Source of the DNA: Oegoconia quadripuncta
Lineage: Eukaryota; Arthropoda; Insecta; Lepidoptera; Autostichidae
Length of the DNA: 64,000 nucleotides
NCBI GenBank assembly: GCA_949316235.1
Contig: OX438747.1
Coordinates: forward strand, 1,240,501-1,304,500
Reading direction: 5' to 3'
Numbering within the stretch: position 1 is the first letter of the stretch; the number at the start of each line of letters is the position of its first letter. The notes beneath the pieces are model-generated. The model searched no databases. It was not told where the DNA came from and worked only from the letters and a program-made list of their open reading frames with translations. The position numbers were made by a program, and so were the translations under genes. Below, piece after piece: positions 1 to 9,679 of this stretch.

Positions 1-294
1 GTCTAAACGGGATTTTAAGATTGTAGATTTGGCGTAATGTCAAGGTCTGTGTTAGAGATGATAACAGGCAAAGTCGGGGTCGGACCTTATCATGAGAAAG
101 ATGCTTAATGAAATTGTATGTATATTGTTTGTTACATGAATATAATATATTATATTTGTGTGCATACGACTTTATTAATAATTATTGTATATCTAAAGTA
201 CACCTATCATTCGTATATATGGTATATATATATTATGTGTATGAAATATACAGGTACTTATGTACTCATTATTTGTGTGTGTCCCATGAGCGAC
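1..294. other. AT-rich stretch without a recognised feature
   Basis: Only short chance reading frames are present. I see no splice-flanked exon, repeat family or promoter that I can support. Confidence 0.5.
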
Positions 295-410
295 CGTGAT
301 CTCACCATAGGCTCCGCTGAAAACCAGCGTTGTAGTCGTTCTTCTTCTCTCGACTACAACAAATGCTGAGATGGGAACCTGGATTTAATGCCACTTTGCG
401 ACACCGAAAA
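295..410 (+). repeat. Repeat T, copy 1 (probable LINE 3' tail)
   Basis: This stretch matches 41962-42063 in the same orientation. Shared landmarks are a block reading GAAAACCAGCG, then CTCGACTACAAC, then TGCTGAGATGGG, then CCACTTTGCGAC. Two separated copies show that it is a dispersed repeat. I suspect the 3' untranslated end of a non-LTR element, but there is no coding sequence to prove it. Confidence 0.55.
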
Positions 411-833
411 CTAGCCAATGCATACCTACTTATATTAAGTTCCACATTTCTATGTTATGTTATTTTTCGAGGATATTTTAGAGAATATCATGTAGTATCA
501 TAATAATTAAAAAAAAACATGATGTTATAGGGACATTTTTCGTTTTTTTATTTTTAAACTTAAAGAAATACAGTTTTGTTGGTCGAATTTTAAGTTTATT
601 TCTTTTTTAATAAATTATTTATTTGTTTTGGGATAATTTTCATAACTTAATTTGATGAATAATAATAACAGCACTGAATTAAAAAAAAAAGAATTGGGAA
701 AGACGTAAAAACAAAGAAATTATGACTAAAATAGTGCAGAAGGTCAGACATGTCTATTAAAAAAAAAGGATTAACAATTTTTAAAAAACAAAAGCAGTTA
801 GGTCTCTAAATTTAAATGATTTATCGATAATTT
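411..833. other. AT-rich stretch without a recognised feature
   Basis: Very AT-rich with several homopolymeric A and T runs. No gene or repeat family was recognised. Confidence 0.5.
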
Positions 834-970
834 TGTATAAATTTTCAAACTACGCCCGCTGGTCACTTCTCTCCGGGACACATTGTATAGTACATAGGTA
901 ACAATTAAATGTATTGTATTAGTGTCGCTAAATGGATCAAATAAAGTTTTCTTTATCATATTCTTATTCT
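834..970 (+). repeat. Possible LINE 3' end
   Basis: The stretch ends in ATCAAATAAAGTTTTC followed by a short TTCTTATTCTTA tail. That layout, a polyadenylation-like hexamer near a simple-repeat tail, is usual for 3' ends of insect CR1-type LINEs. No coding remnant is visible, so the call is weak. Confidence 0.3.
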
Positions 971-1047
971 TATTTATAAAGCGAAACTGTATTTTCTTAT
1001 CTGTTTAAAGTGTATTTGTATTGTATTGTATTGTAAAGTGTCGGTAA

Positions 1048-1292
1048 AAGCACTCGTGGCGCAGAAGGATCCGCTATTCGTTTTCGATTAGCGAAGTTAA
1101 GCTATGCCTGGCGCGATCAGTCCTTGCATGGGTGACCACTAGTGGCATTTTAATAGGAGTGTTCTGTGTTTTTTTTTTGAATAGTTGGTCTCGGTTGTTT
1201 TCAATTGAAGGCAGTCGTTAAGCCAAGTCTGTGGCCTACGCGGCAGCTTCAAAACACTGACTGTCAGACTGACTGGGGACGTGTAAGGCTGT
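1048..1292 (+). mobile_element. 5S-rRNA-like SINE, copy 1
   Basis: The core at about 1088-1145 reads like the internal promoter part of eukaryotic 5S rRNA: GAAGTTAAGC, then a GCGCGATCAGT segment, then CATGGGTGACCA. Ahead of it, GTGGCGCAGAAGG fits the tRNA A-box consensus. Behind it is a tail with TTTTCAATTGAAGG and TAAGCCAAGTC that also follows the core in copies at 25318-25450 and 57605-57790. A genuine 5S gene would continue with 5S sequence on both sides and does not. I infer a pol III-transcribed SINE of the 5S-derived (SINE3-like) type. The 3' limit is approximate. Confidence 0.65.
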
Positions 1293-1828
1293 TGATGCTA
1301 TGGTGATCATGAAATACACTTCTACTTAACAAAATTGCTATAAAAATGTTGCAAATCCATTCGCAATCAAACGAATGGAATCCCTGTAGAGAGAAAATGT
1401 CTCCAGGATATAGTGATTTGATACCTGGGATAAAAAAAACTCCAGGAAGTAAGTAATTCCATTACACACATCAGGTTTGATTGAGTTGCCGCGCTAATCA
1501 ATTATGCATAAAAATTCTATGTCTGTGGTTGATAATTTTTAAACGACCAAAGAGTTGAAGGTTGTATGCGACTTTAAAAAATGAAATGAGTTAAAAAAGG
1601 CGGCATTCGTTGCAAAATCAATAATCGTGTTTTTTGTTAGTTATCACTTTTAGATGTTTCTACCGCCATCTAACGTTAACGTTAAAACTAAATCTTCAAT
1701 CAATTGCAAAGAAAATCAGGCCGTTTAGACATACCTAAGCTCAAATGTTAACCGCCTCCTTGGTAATTGCGCCATAATACATAACACTGGTGACATAAGG
1801 TTTACAAAACGGTAGTAAACAATTTAAC
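1293..1828. other. Unassigned AT-rich stretch
   Basis: No reading frame or repeat family was recognised. A short CGTTAACGTTAA palindrome sits near 1674. I see nothing else worth annotating. Confidence 0.45.
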
Positions 1829-2285
1829 TAATATTATAAATGCGGACGTTTGTTTGTTTATTTCATGCACAACGGGTTAGCACTTGACCTCAATCACACC
1901 TGATGTTAAGTGAAGATGAGGCCGAAAGTGGTAGCGTACTGACCTGGAAACCTCATCTTATTTGGGGGACTGGCTATCTTATCTCTGACAACCGGAACAC
2001 AACAATGCTATTAACATTGCTGTTTGGCGGCAGATTTAGATAAGATGGTGGTAGCTAGCGAGGCGGTCATTTAAAATGCTCTACCACCAACATTATGATT
2101 GTTTGTTTATTTATTTGTTTGTTTATTGCTCGGCTCGGGATGAACGGATTTTGATTAAATTTGGTGTATAGGTAGAACATACCTTGGATTAAGATATAGG
2201 ATATGTTTTATCCCGATAAAGTTAGTAGTTCCCGCGGGATAAACAAATTTCCACGCAGGCGAAGCCGCGGGTGGAAAGCTAGTAT
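1829..2285 (-). repeat. Repeat C, copy 1, split by a SINE
   Basis: Repeat C is recognised by CTAATATTATAAATG at one end, a middle with TGAACGGATTT and CCCGCGGGATAAAC, and the end GGCGAAGCCGCGGG followed by AAAGCTAGT. Here the first end lies at 1829-1850 and the remainder at about 2100-2285, with SINE A between them. Related copies occur at 8157, 22666, 33311, 34758 and 53105. The strand is arbitrary: I call the AGCTTTCC-GCGGCTTCGC end the left end. I do not recognise a coding region and cannot assign a transposon class. Confidence 0.7.
1852..2097 (-). mobile_element. SINE A, copy 1 (head truncated), inside repeat C
   Basis: On the minus strand this matches the body and tail of SINE A: CTACCACCATCTTATC, then GCCAAACAGCAATG, then AACATCAGGTGTGATT, ending near TTGTGCATGAA. 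The tRNA-like head is missing. GTTTGTTTATT-type sequence on both sides is compatible with a target duplication in a GTTT-rich stretch of repeat C. Confidence 0.75.
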
Positions 2286-2439
2286 AATAAAAATACACTT
2301 GACTTGAATATAACGTTATTCCCGTTATTCTAAACATTTGTTTTAAAATTTACTGTATGGCCATAATATTTCTTTTATTTAAAAATAATCATTAATATCA
2401 AAGATTGCATAAAGATAATGTGAAGAATAATTCATATTA

Positions 2440-2640
2440 TAATAAATATTTTGGAAACTTACACCAATTACAAATGCTGGACTATGTTCGCCAGATAGCG
2501 GATAAACATATACATAAATATTTATAATAATGCTTATGACCTTGCAATAAATGTTCGTATTCATGACACAAGCGGGATTCGAACCCGTAATGATTGGTTT
2601 AGAGCAGAGCCACTACACACTACACCCGTCGTAGATATTA
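2440..2640 (-). mobile_element. SINE D, diverged copy
   Basis: Read on the minus strand, a tRNA-like head with the B-box-type GGGTTCGAATCC is followed by a body with CATTTATTGCAAGG and a tail with GTGTAAGTTTCC. It is a divergent member of the family that is complete at 37788-38018 and 43675-43895. Confidence 0.6.
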
Positions 2641-2786
2641 TTCAATAGGTCCCGACTTGGCTACAAAAGGTAAAAAAAAAAAAATAACAATTCTCTGCCA
2701 TATGTAAAACGAATCACATAAGAAGTAATTGATGTTACATACTCGTTAGGCAAAGTTGTCTCGTTATCAGTTCGACGATTACACTG

Positions 2787-2915
2787 CATAATTGGAAAAT
2801 AGACATGAAAAAAATGTTTATAATTACACTCTGCATAATTGGAAAATAGACATGAAAAAAATGTTTATAATTACACTCTGCATAATTGGAAAATAGATAT
2901 GAAAAAAATGTTTAT
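2787..2915 (+). repeat. 47-bp tandem repeat, about 2.7 copies
   Basis: Units start at 2787, 2834 and 2881 with CATAATTGGAAAATAGA. The first two are identical as read. The third differs at one base (GACATG to GATATG) and breaks off after about 35 bp. The array lies about 90 bp from the mariner end but is not part of it. Confidence 0.9.
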
Positions 2916-3001
2916 TTCTCACCACAAGTCAAAAGACGCAGAATATAAATTTTGTAACAAGTTACTGTCGAACAGGTCACATACATTCAGTGTACTAAGT
3001 A

Positions 3002-4283
3002 TCGGGAATTTGTCAATAAAACAAAAAATACAAATTATTCATCTAAATTTATTTTATCGCCTTCAAAGTAGGCCCCATCGCTGGCAATACAACATCTCCA
3101 CCGCTTCACCCAGTCTTCCATACATTTTTCATAGGCTATTTGCGGTATGGCCTTTAGCTCATTCAGCGAATTTTCTTTTATGGCTTCTATCGACTCAAAA
3201 CGTTTTCCTCGAAGTGGTAATTTTAACTTGGGAAATAAAAAAAAGTCGGACGGAGCCATATCAGGTGAATACGGTGCTTGGTCGAGAACTTTTGTTGAAT
3301 TTTTCGCTAAAAACTCTTTCACTATAATGGCTGTGTGTGATGGTGCATTATCATGGTGCAGCATCCATGAGTTGTGTTGCCACAAATCTGGACGTTTTCG
3401 GCGGATACTCTCACGCAAACGCTTCATGACGCCTAAATAATATTCTTTATTCACTGTTTCTCCCTCTGGAAGGAATTCGGAGTGAACCACACCACGGTAG
3501 TCAAAAAAAACTGTCAGCATCACCTTGATTTTGGAGCGACTTTGCCGCGGTTTTTTGGGTTTCGGCTCGTTTTCGAGACGCCATTCTGAAGACTGTTGGC
3601 TTGTTTGCATGTCGTACTCATAAACCCATGTCTCGTCGCCAGTTATTATACGTTTCATAAAGGTCGGATCCGTAGAAGCTCGGGAAACCATGTCTTCAGC
3701 GACATGCTTTCGCTGCGCTTTTTGAACAAAATTGAGCTCTTTTGGAACTAGTCGAGCGGCGACGCGTTTCATGCCTAAAATGTCAATGAGAATGTTGTGG
3801 ACGGACTTAAAAGATATGTTCACCTCACTAGCCAACTCTCTCAGACTCATACGTCGATTTTCGAGCACTAGCTTCTTGATTCTGTCGATGTTTTCTTTGG
3901 TCGTAGCGGTTGAAGGTCTACCAGAACGAGGCAAGTCTACTACTACTTCTCGGCCTTCTTTAAAAGCCTTATACCATTCATAAGCCCTTGTTTTCGATAT
4001 ACACGATTCGCCGTAGGTATTTCGCAACATTTTTAGTGATTCACCACATGAAATATCATTTGAAACACAAAATTTAAGGCACACTCTTTGTTCAACAATA
4101 TTTTCCATTGTAAAAATCGCCGAGGACTCAAAACTATGACCAACAAAAAGTGTAGTTTAAAACAAATTAAATGACAGATCCCGCTCAAATTTTGCGCGCT
4201 AAATCAGTACAGTGCTACCAACATGCAGTAAAAAAATTAGAACGACCTCTTTTACGCGGGTCTTTTTATTGACATATTCCCGA
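3002..4283 (-). mobile_element. Complete mariner transposon
   Basis: The 1,282-bp element is bounded by TA at 3000-3001 and TA at 4284-4285, the target duplication usual for Tc1/mariner. Terminal repeats start TCGGGAAT and are followed by GTCAATAAAA, with one mismatch in the first 20 bp (TT versus AT after the GGGAA block). The size and the single intronless transposase frame fit a full-length mariner. The transposase is uninterrupted and the ends are nearly perfect, so the copy looks young. I cannot name the subfamily from the sequence alone. Confidence 0.95.
3035..4108 (-). CDS. Mariner transposase, intact DD34D
   Basis: This 357-residue enzyme would excise the element and insert it at TA dinucleotides in the nucleus. 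Residues 1-110 form the paired helix-turn-helix DNA-binding part (CVSNDISCGESLKMLRNTYG, then SLRELASEVNISFKSVHNIL). LVPKEL at 120-125 corresponds to the linker motif usually written WVPHEL. The catalytic triad is visible: D158 in TGDETWVY, D253 in HHDNAPSH and D288 in YSPDMAPSDFF, with 34 residues between the last two. The length equals the usual 340-360 residues. The start ATG at 4106-4108 lies about 175 bp inside the 5' terminal repeat, and the TAA lies just inside the other end. There is no frameshift or missing catalytic residue. Whether it is expressed cannot be told from sequence. Confidence 0.95.
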   Translation of the reverse strand: MENIVEQRVCLKFCVSNDISCGESLKMLRNTYGESCISKTRAYEWYKAFKEGREVVVDLPRSGRPSTATTKENIDRIKKLVLENRRMSLRELASEVNISFKSVHNILIDILGMKRVAARLVPKELNFVQKAQRKHVAEDMVSRASTDPTFMKRIITGDETWVYEYDMQTSQQSSEWRLENEPKPKKPRQSRSKIKVMLTVFFDYRGVVHSEFLPEGETVNKEYYLGVMKRLRESIRRKRPDLWQHNSWMLHHDNAPSHTAIIVKEFLAKNSTKVLDQAPYSPDMAPSDFFLFPKLKLPLRGKRFESIEAIKENSLNELKAIPQIAYEKCMEDWVKRWRCCIASDGAYFEGDKINLDE

Positions 4284-4397
4284 TACTTTTTACACAGAGT
4301 AGTATATAAAAAAAATACGAAATATCTTTCAAATTCCTTTCCGCACTAAACAAAGTCTTTCCTTCCGGCGTCAGTTTTTCCTTAATACAACCTTAGT

Positions 4398-4505
4398 ATC
4401 TTTAAAAGCAGAGTGAACAGGTATTTACTGGAATCGGACGCTCATTTTCGACTACATCGTCACTTTCCATCAGGTGAAATTATGGTCAAACACGTATCCT
4501 GTTAA
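4398..4505 (+). repeat. Repeat U fragment
   Basis: TCTTTAAAAGCAGAGTGAA, a GGTATTTACTGG block and CATCGTCACTTTC recur at 21618-21740. On the opposite strand a related tail appears at 26452-26600 (GACGATGTGG, GTAAATGCC). The arrangement resembles the 3' part of SINE A, so U may be a related SINE or LINE tail. Confidence 0.55.
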
Positions 4506-4595
4506 TCATAACAACAAAAAATTTGCATAAAATGGAGAAAATTCTCATAGTGAGAGGAAGCAAGTAAGATACAATGAAACGACTTAGCAGACTAA

Positions 4596-4915
4596 GGCCC
4601 GTATTAATAAGCCAATCTCATTACAAGTCTTGAGACGGTATCACCCGAGATGCGTCTAAGAAGTTGACGCTATCTTAAGCTCTGTGCTAATTTATAAACC
4701 AATCTTGTGATCTACTCAGCTGAGATCACTTCCCAAGTATTTGCTTCAGCCGCGAATGAATGATAGTCTTGAGTTTCAGCGCACCTCTCAAGTGAGTACT
4801 GCTTGAGTATGCACATGCTGTTCAGGTCTCAAGTTACGATTATTAATCAACACGTTTGCTTGAGACCGATCACAAGGCTGTTTTCAATCTTGAGAATGGT
4901 TTATTAATACTGGCC
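4596..4915 (-). mobile_element. Harbinger-like MITE E, copy 1
   Basis: The 320-bp element has terminal inverted repeats GGCCCGTATTAATAA (left) and GGCCAGTATTAATAA (right, reverse complement). It is flanked by TAA on the left and a degenerate GAA on the right. Reverse-complemented, it aligns along its length with the copy at 33537-34177, which has a clean TTA duplication. Three-base TWA duplications with GG-starting ends suggest PIF/Harbinger. It has no coding capacity, so it is non-autonomous. Confidence 0.8.
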
Positions 4916-5299
4916 GAAGTATGAATGTAAAAAAAATATCTAATACAAAAGATGTTGTTTTTCATTAACTGGTAAAATTATCAAAGACCTGTTGTCTTGT
5001 AAATGAAACATAGTTTCACGCTCTATTCTAATAGATTATACATGACATGACGTTTATGTCAATACCTATACAGTAGTTATCACAATCATGCGTACGCTCT
5101 AACTGGAATCTAAGATGCTGCGCAATGGCAGTATCAAGGGTCAGGCTATCAGTAGATCGGTCGGCCATCGAACTTGCTGGCTTATGTAACTTGTTGAATA
5201 TCAAGATGTCCTGGTGTCTGTCTGTGTGGAGAGGAAACGCGAAGAAGTGATGGATGAACGCAAACGAACAGATCATCATCATCGTCAGAAACGTGGACA
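4916..5299. other. Unassigned stretch
   Basis: A 90-codon minus-strand frame overlaps here (5028-5300) but has no recognisable motif. I treat it as chance or as extreme decay of the neighbouring LINE-like sequence. Confidence 0.4.
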
Positions 5300-5650
5300 C
5301 TTAATAAACTACACAGTTAGAAGCTCGTAACATGTCAACGTGCAATGGACAGGAGTATATCAGGATATAAGATGAGTGAAAGAATTAGCTCAGTAATACG
5401 AAGAAGAGTTGTGACAGAAATGGAGGTGGACCGATCACATGTTACGCAGTACCTAACACCCAAAAATGGAACAAAGTGCAAATTTGTATCCAAGAGATGA
5501 CATAAGAAACAGAAAATTTCCTAGAAGATGGGAAGATTAGATAAACTTGCAGGATCTAACTAAGGGTGACAGGTGATAGATTTCAAAAGATCTACAGTAG
5601 GCCTTTACCAACAGGTACACTGAGATTAGAGACATTTTGTAATAGGTATA
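5300..5650 (+). pseudogene. Possible decayed LINE reverse transcriptase C-terminus
   Basis: Around 5515-5625 one frame reads FPRRWED, a stop, then INLQDLTKGDR. This resembles the GRPRRRWEDDI...GPRW...DR pattern near the C-terminus of several insect LINE reverse transcriptases. Stops interrupt it and no catalytic region is present. The call rests on a short pattern and could be wrong. Confidence 0.3.
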
Positions 5651-6546
5651 TGTAACATTATGCTATTTTCTTAGAATAAAAAGGCTTATTGTTAATAGCG
5701 AATAGACAGGACATAATGACATGCCTTTGAGACTCTATTCGCTCGCCTCCTTGTAGGACTTTGTGTCATGGTTTTGGAGAAAAACGTGCGACGGTTTATT
5801 CAACGACTTGACGGTTGTAACGGGCTGTCCACGACTTGTCTTCGAATCGCCAACTGTGTTTTTGTTTTTAGGGGATTTGATTGTGAGCTCACAGGCATAA
5901 GGGAAAAATATGGTATATTATGTAATTGACCAACTTCGGAATTATGGCCCAATTATACTTCATTTCGCACTGGAGATTAGTTTCACGTGCCTAATATTTC
6001 CTGACAACTCTGACCTAGTGAAAAGTAATTTTTGCTACTATCGTTTTTTGGGAGAAAATTTCGCAGCCATCTGGTATAATGAGTCATTCCTTGATGTTCA
6101 CGAGGATTGTAAAGTAGGGAAGACATTTCTGCTTATACAGCAAACTGTGCTCAAGAGCAGCCCCACGCATTACATAACCTAACCAAACTGCAGGCTTTCT
6201 GAGTAGCACATGCAGTGTTTTTGCATCACTGATATACAGGTAAATTGAAACGCTCTTCAATCCAGATGGCTACAATATTATCTACGGATCGAAAATACCA
6301 AAAATGTCTTTTATATGATATTAGAAAATCGCCACTCAGCCACGCTATGTATTTTCCATCCGCTGCAACTGTTCAACATTATTAAGCATTGATGGGCAGA
6401 AGCGTCATAGATGTGAAGAAAATCTGCTATCAACCCACGTGCCCAGCGTGGCGATAAGGGCAAATTCTCCCATGTATATGCTTATGACGAAGATGATTAA
6501 CGTGACGACGAAGTCAACGATACGGACGAGGGTTATTTTGTGACTA
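5651..6546. other. Unassigned stretch
   Basis: A 90-codon plus-strand frame at 5910-6182 shows no family signature. I see no repeat shared with the rest of the window. This could be unique intergenic or intronic host DNA. Confidence 0.4.
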
Positions 6547-7160
6547 GGTGTATAGACTCTCGCATTAGTCGCGGCTATGCTGGCGAGCGAGGAGGGTTGG
6601 AGGGCAGCGGCCTCCTTCTGCGAGGCAGTCATGCTCCAGAAGGAGGCCGCAGAGCGGGATCGGGAGAGGGCCGATCCCGCTCGCAGGAGGCGACGTCGGG
6701 GGGGCGGCAACGCTCGCTAGCCCCCCTGCACGTCGCCCGGGGTCGCGGGCGGCTACATCTCGGGGCGATGTCGCCGCCGGACGCGACCCGGGAGAGGATG
6801 ACACCCCCCGGAGCGACCGGGGGGGTGTCGTCGCATCGGGCCCTGTCGCGCCTCATACCGCTCGCTGATCGCGGTGTGGGGCTCGACAGTGCTCCCGCGG
6901 AGGGCGCGCTAGCCGCCCTCCGGGAACGGGCCTCCCCTTGTGAGGGGAGGCGGGGCGGGGGGCGACCTGGAGCCGCTTATGCGTTCCCAGGTCCTCCCTA
7001 CTGCCGAGGAAGGTCGCCGGGGGGTTTTAGTGGGTAGTCCCGCTCCTGTCATTGGAGCGGGGAGTCCCACATATCCCCGTCGCTGCCCCACAGCGGCGGG
7101 TCGAATGCGTAAACGTATTTCCCCTCGAAAAAAAAAAAGAAAAAAAGGTGTATAGACTCT
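6547..7160 (+). mobile_element. 5'-truncated R1-clade-like LINE with 14-bp target duplication
   Basis: GGTGTATAGACTCT occurs at 6547-6560 and again at 7147-7160, exactly 600 bp apart. Between them is a GC-rich 586-bp insert ending in an A-rich tail (7129-7146). Target duplications of this size plus a 3' A tail are the mark of LINE target-primed insertion with 5' truncation. The insert holds the last codons of a reverse transcriptase frame and then a GC-rich 3' untranslated region with several hairpin-forming repeats such as CCCGCTCC...GGAGCGGG. Base composition contrasts sharply with the surrounding AT-rich DNA. The R1/Jockey-type assignment rests on the C-terminal peptide. Confidence 0.85.
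6562..6720 (+). pseudogene. C-terminal tail of an R1-like LINE ORF2
   Basis: From the truncation point the frame runs 52 codons to TAG at 6718-6720. It includes MLASEEGWRAAASFCEAVM, then LQKEAAERDRERADPARRRRRR. An acidic/alanine-rich helix followed by a basic end is familiar from the extreme C-terminus of R1-type ORF2 proteins in moths. All enzymatic domains are missing, so it is non-functional. Longer frames over the same bases (for example 6540-7037) are GC-driven shadows. Confidence 0.65.
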
Positions 7161-7654
7161 ATTGTGGATAGCCCATCGTCCAATCCAATCTAAAGGCGAC
7201 AACAGAATCTTATTCCAATTAATACGTAATATTTGAATCAATTCATGTCAATCATTCTGTATCATGTGCCGAGACGCCGTCGGCGCCAGTCGAATTAAGT
7301 ACCACAATAATAAGACGGGAAAAAGTGTTTTCGTATTTAAATGAAATCCGTTGTAAATTTGGTTGTGCTATTAGAACCTGACTGATTTTAGAACCTTTAG
7401 AATTTGACATTGTGCAAATTAAAGCAAAAGTTGACGTCTCAGGTGGCCCAAGGGTCGGTATTTATCTTGCTCAAAGAGCATTACCATCCAGAGGCGTAAT
7501 GCAGCCAGCATCTTGGGTACTGGACACGGGCCGAACCTGTGCCATCTTCTAAACTAAGTGATGAGGTGACACAGGCTTTTTAGATTAAGTTGTTCAAGTT
7601 AAATTTTTAGTTACTCTTGTTTTTAAATTTTTTTTTTTTAATTTTTTTTTTTTA
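7161..7654. other. Unassigned stretch
   Basis: No gene or recurrent repeat was identified. A run of T-rich sequence (7620-7655) leads into the tail of the following SINE D. Confidence 0.45.
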
Positions 7655-7874
7655 AATATTTCGGACACTTACACCAATCATCTAGTCCCAAACTAAGCAA
7701 AGCTTGTGCTATGGATACTAGATAACGGATAAACATACATGAATATTTATATAAACATCCAAGACTCGGGAATAAATGTTCGTATTCATCATACAAACAT
7801 TTACCCCTCGCGGGATTCGAACCCGCAACCGTTGGTTTCGCTGATAGGGTGACTATCCACTACACCAATTGGTA
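7655..7874 (-). mobile_element. SINE D, near full length
   Basis: On the minus strand the tRNA-like head begins CCAATTGGTGTAGTGGATAG (A-box type) and carries GGTTGCGGGTTCGAATCCCG (B-box type). It is followed by the body (TGTTCGTATTCATC complement), the GTTTATCCGTTATCTAGTAT block and the 3' end with GTGTAAGTGTCCGAAATATT. Head plus body plus AT-rich tail without coding sequence is a tRNA-derived SINE. Confidence 0.85.
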
Positions 7875-8156
7875 AAAAATTACAATTTTATTTTATCTTA
7901 CTAGGTAGTTATTAAGTTCCATGTATGTTCTTCAGTTCTGTAAATAAACATAACATTATTATAATAAAAATTGAAGACTTTTCAATCGTTTTCACTCCGG
8001 AAATTTTATCGTCAAAGATGCAGCTGGCTCTGGTCGCCCTGTTACAGATAAGTCGACATCATTTCTGAAATATTGAAGACTTATCTTTTAGTTTTTCTTT
8101 TAAATATTTTGAAATTGGAAAAAAGTTCTAAAAGTAAATTCAAAAAATACTTTGCC

Positions 8157-8387
8157 TAATCTAACTAATATTGTAAATGCGAAAGTGGGGATGTTTGTTT
8201 GGTTGTTTGTTGCGATAACAAAGTTTGTCGTCACAGCGAAACGGACGAATGGATTTTGATAAGATTTGGTATAAAGCCTGGATTAGGATATTTTTTATCC
8301 CAATAAAGTAAGTAGTTCCCCGGGGATAATAAAATTTCCGCAATAAAATTATTCCACGCAGGCGAAGCCGCGGGCGTAAAGCTGGTA
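8157..8387 (-). repeat. Repeat C, near complete copy
   Basis: It runs from TAATCTAACTAATATTGTAA through AATGGATTTTGAT and CCCCGGGGATAA to GGCGAAGCCGCGGGCG and AAAGCTGGT. The order of blocks equals that of the copies at 33311 and 34758. Confidence 0.75.
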
Positions 8388-9290
8388 ATGAATATTATTT
8401 ATGTTAATGATATGTAGTAGCATCAATTATTTTTTTGAAATACTCGACACACTTGATTTATGCTATTTTAAGGAAAAACATGTAATATAATTCATGTAAA
8501 AGAAACCGCATGTAAACACATGTTAATGTTATAATTTTACGCAACCGCGTTTGTTTTGTTTTACTTTAAAAGAATACAATTGTTTTTATCTGTCTATCGC
8601 TATCATTCAAACGGCAAAAATTTCCTTCTACTGATAGGTATGCACGTATACAGGCCGACACAAATGAACGGAGAAGTATCGAGTATATAAAAGATTTTAA
8701 TAAAAGGTAAAATATATTTTTCTTTTAAATATAGCATAAATAAAAAATATTGCTCGGACCTGTACTCGAAAAGCCTTAAAGCTAATTACGGTTATTTTAG
8801 AGAATTTCAAATTATACTTAAAAACTTTTTAAAATTGTGATTTTTCTTAATTTTTTTTTATGTATAAGCCCCATCAATGCTATTTAGGTATTACTTATCA
8901 TCACGTATTAATCATTAATCAGCTTTTAGGCTCCTCAAGTGCATACAGAGCGATTTTTATAAGTATTCTGTACTTAAAGAGAAATCTTAAATTATCCAAC
9001 TGGACTACTGGACGGAATAAACCTTCTTAAAAGATATATATAATGGCGTGCTTAGAACTTTATTAAGTAGCTTGCCTTTGCCGGGATCTAATAAGCAAAA
9101 ATGCTGAAAAAAAAAAAGAATTTAGTGCGGCAACACTCGATGGGGTATAACTTCTTATAAGGTTTGTTTTAGTACATATTTGTAAACGGGCAGTGAGACA
9201 GGAATTAAATAGACCGCACGTTTCTTTAATCTTCTCGGTAGGCAACAAACATCAAGACACGGCTATTGATAGATTTTGATGATATATAGA
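8388..9290. other. AT-rich stretch without a recognised feature
   Basis: No open frame of interest and no family match within the window was found. A 61-codon minus frame at 9063-9248 is not distinguishable from chance. Confidence 0.45.
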
Positions 9291-9420
9291 TAATAATAAT
9301 AATAATAAATATCCTTAGACATACACACAGCGCCATCTAGTTCCACAGTAAGCAACTATATGCTTGTGTTGTGGATACCAGATGATTGATATAATACATA
9401 AATACATTTTTTTTTGTAAA
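9291..9420 (-). mobile_element. SINE D-related 3' fragment
   Basis: ATATCCTTAGACATACACAC, CATCTAGTTCCACAGTAAGC and TTGTGTTGTGGATACCAGAT identify the 3' part of the D subfamily that is complete at 32950-33232. The tRNA-like head is absent, and a TAATAA tail flanks the left side. Confidence 0.75.
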
Positions 9421-9679
9421 TTATGTAAATAGATATGCAAAAGGATAACATTTAAGTATACAGTTGAACCATTCAATCGTAATCATATAAAATATCAGTA
9501 AATTAATAGCGATATAAATGTGAATTGACCTCTTCATTCATTATGTAATCAAATATCTGTATCTTCTCAAAAATTTGAAATCGCTGATTTACGCAGGAAA
9601 AGAACGAAATAACGTCCAATCAGTAATCAATATCTTACTAAATCAATTATTGACAAAATGATAGAAGCTATAGCCATAT

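Noticed and set aside
6540..7037. 165-codon Gly/Arg-rich protein
   Set aside because: The frame is a by-product of GC-rich LINE sequence and crosses the target duplication. The real coding remnant is the shorter frame at 6562-6720.
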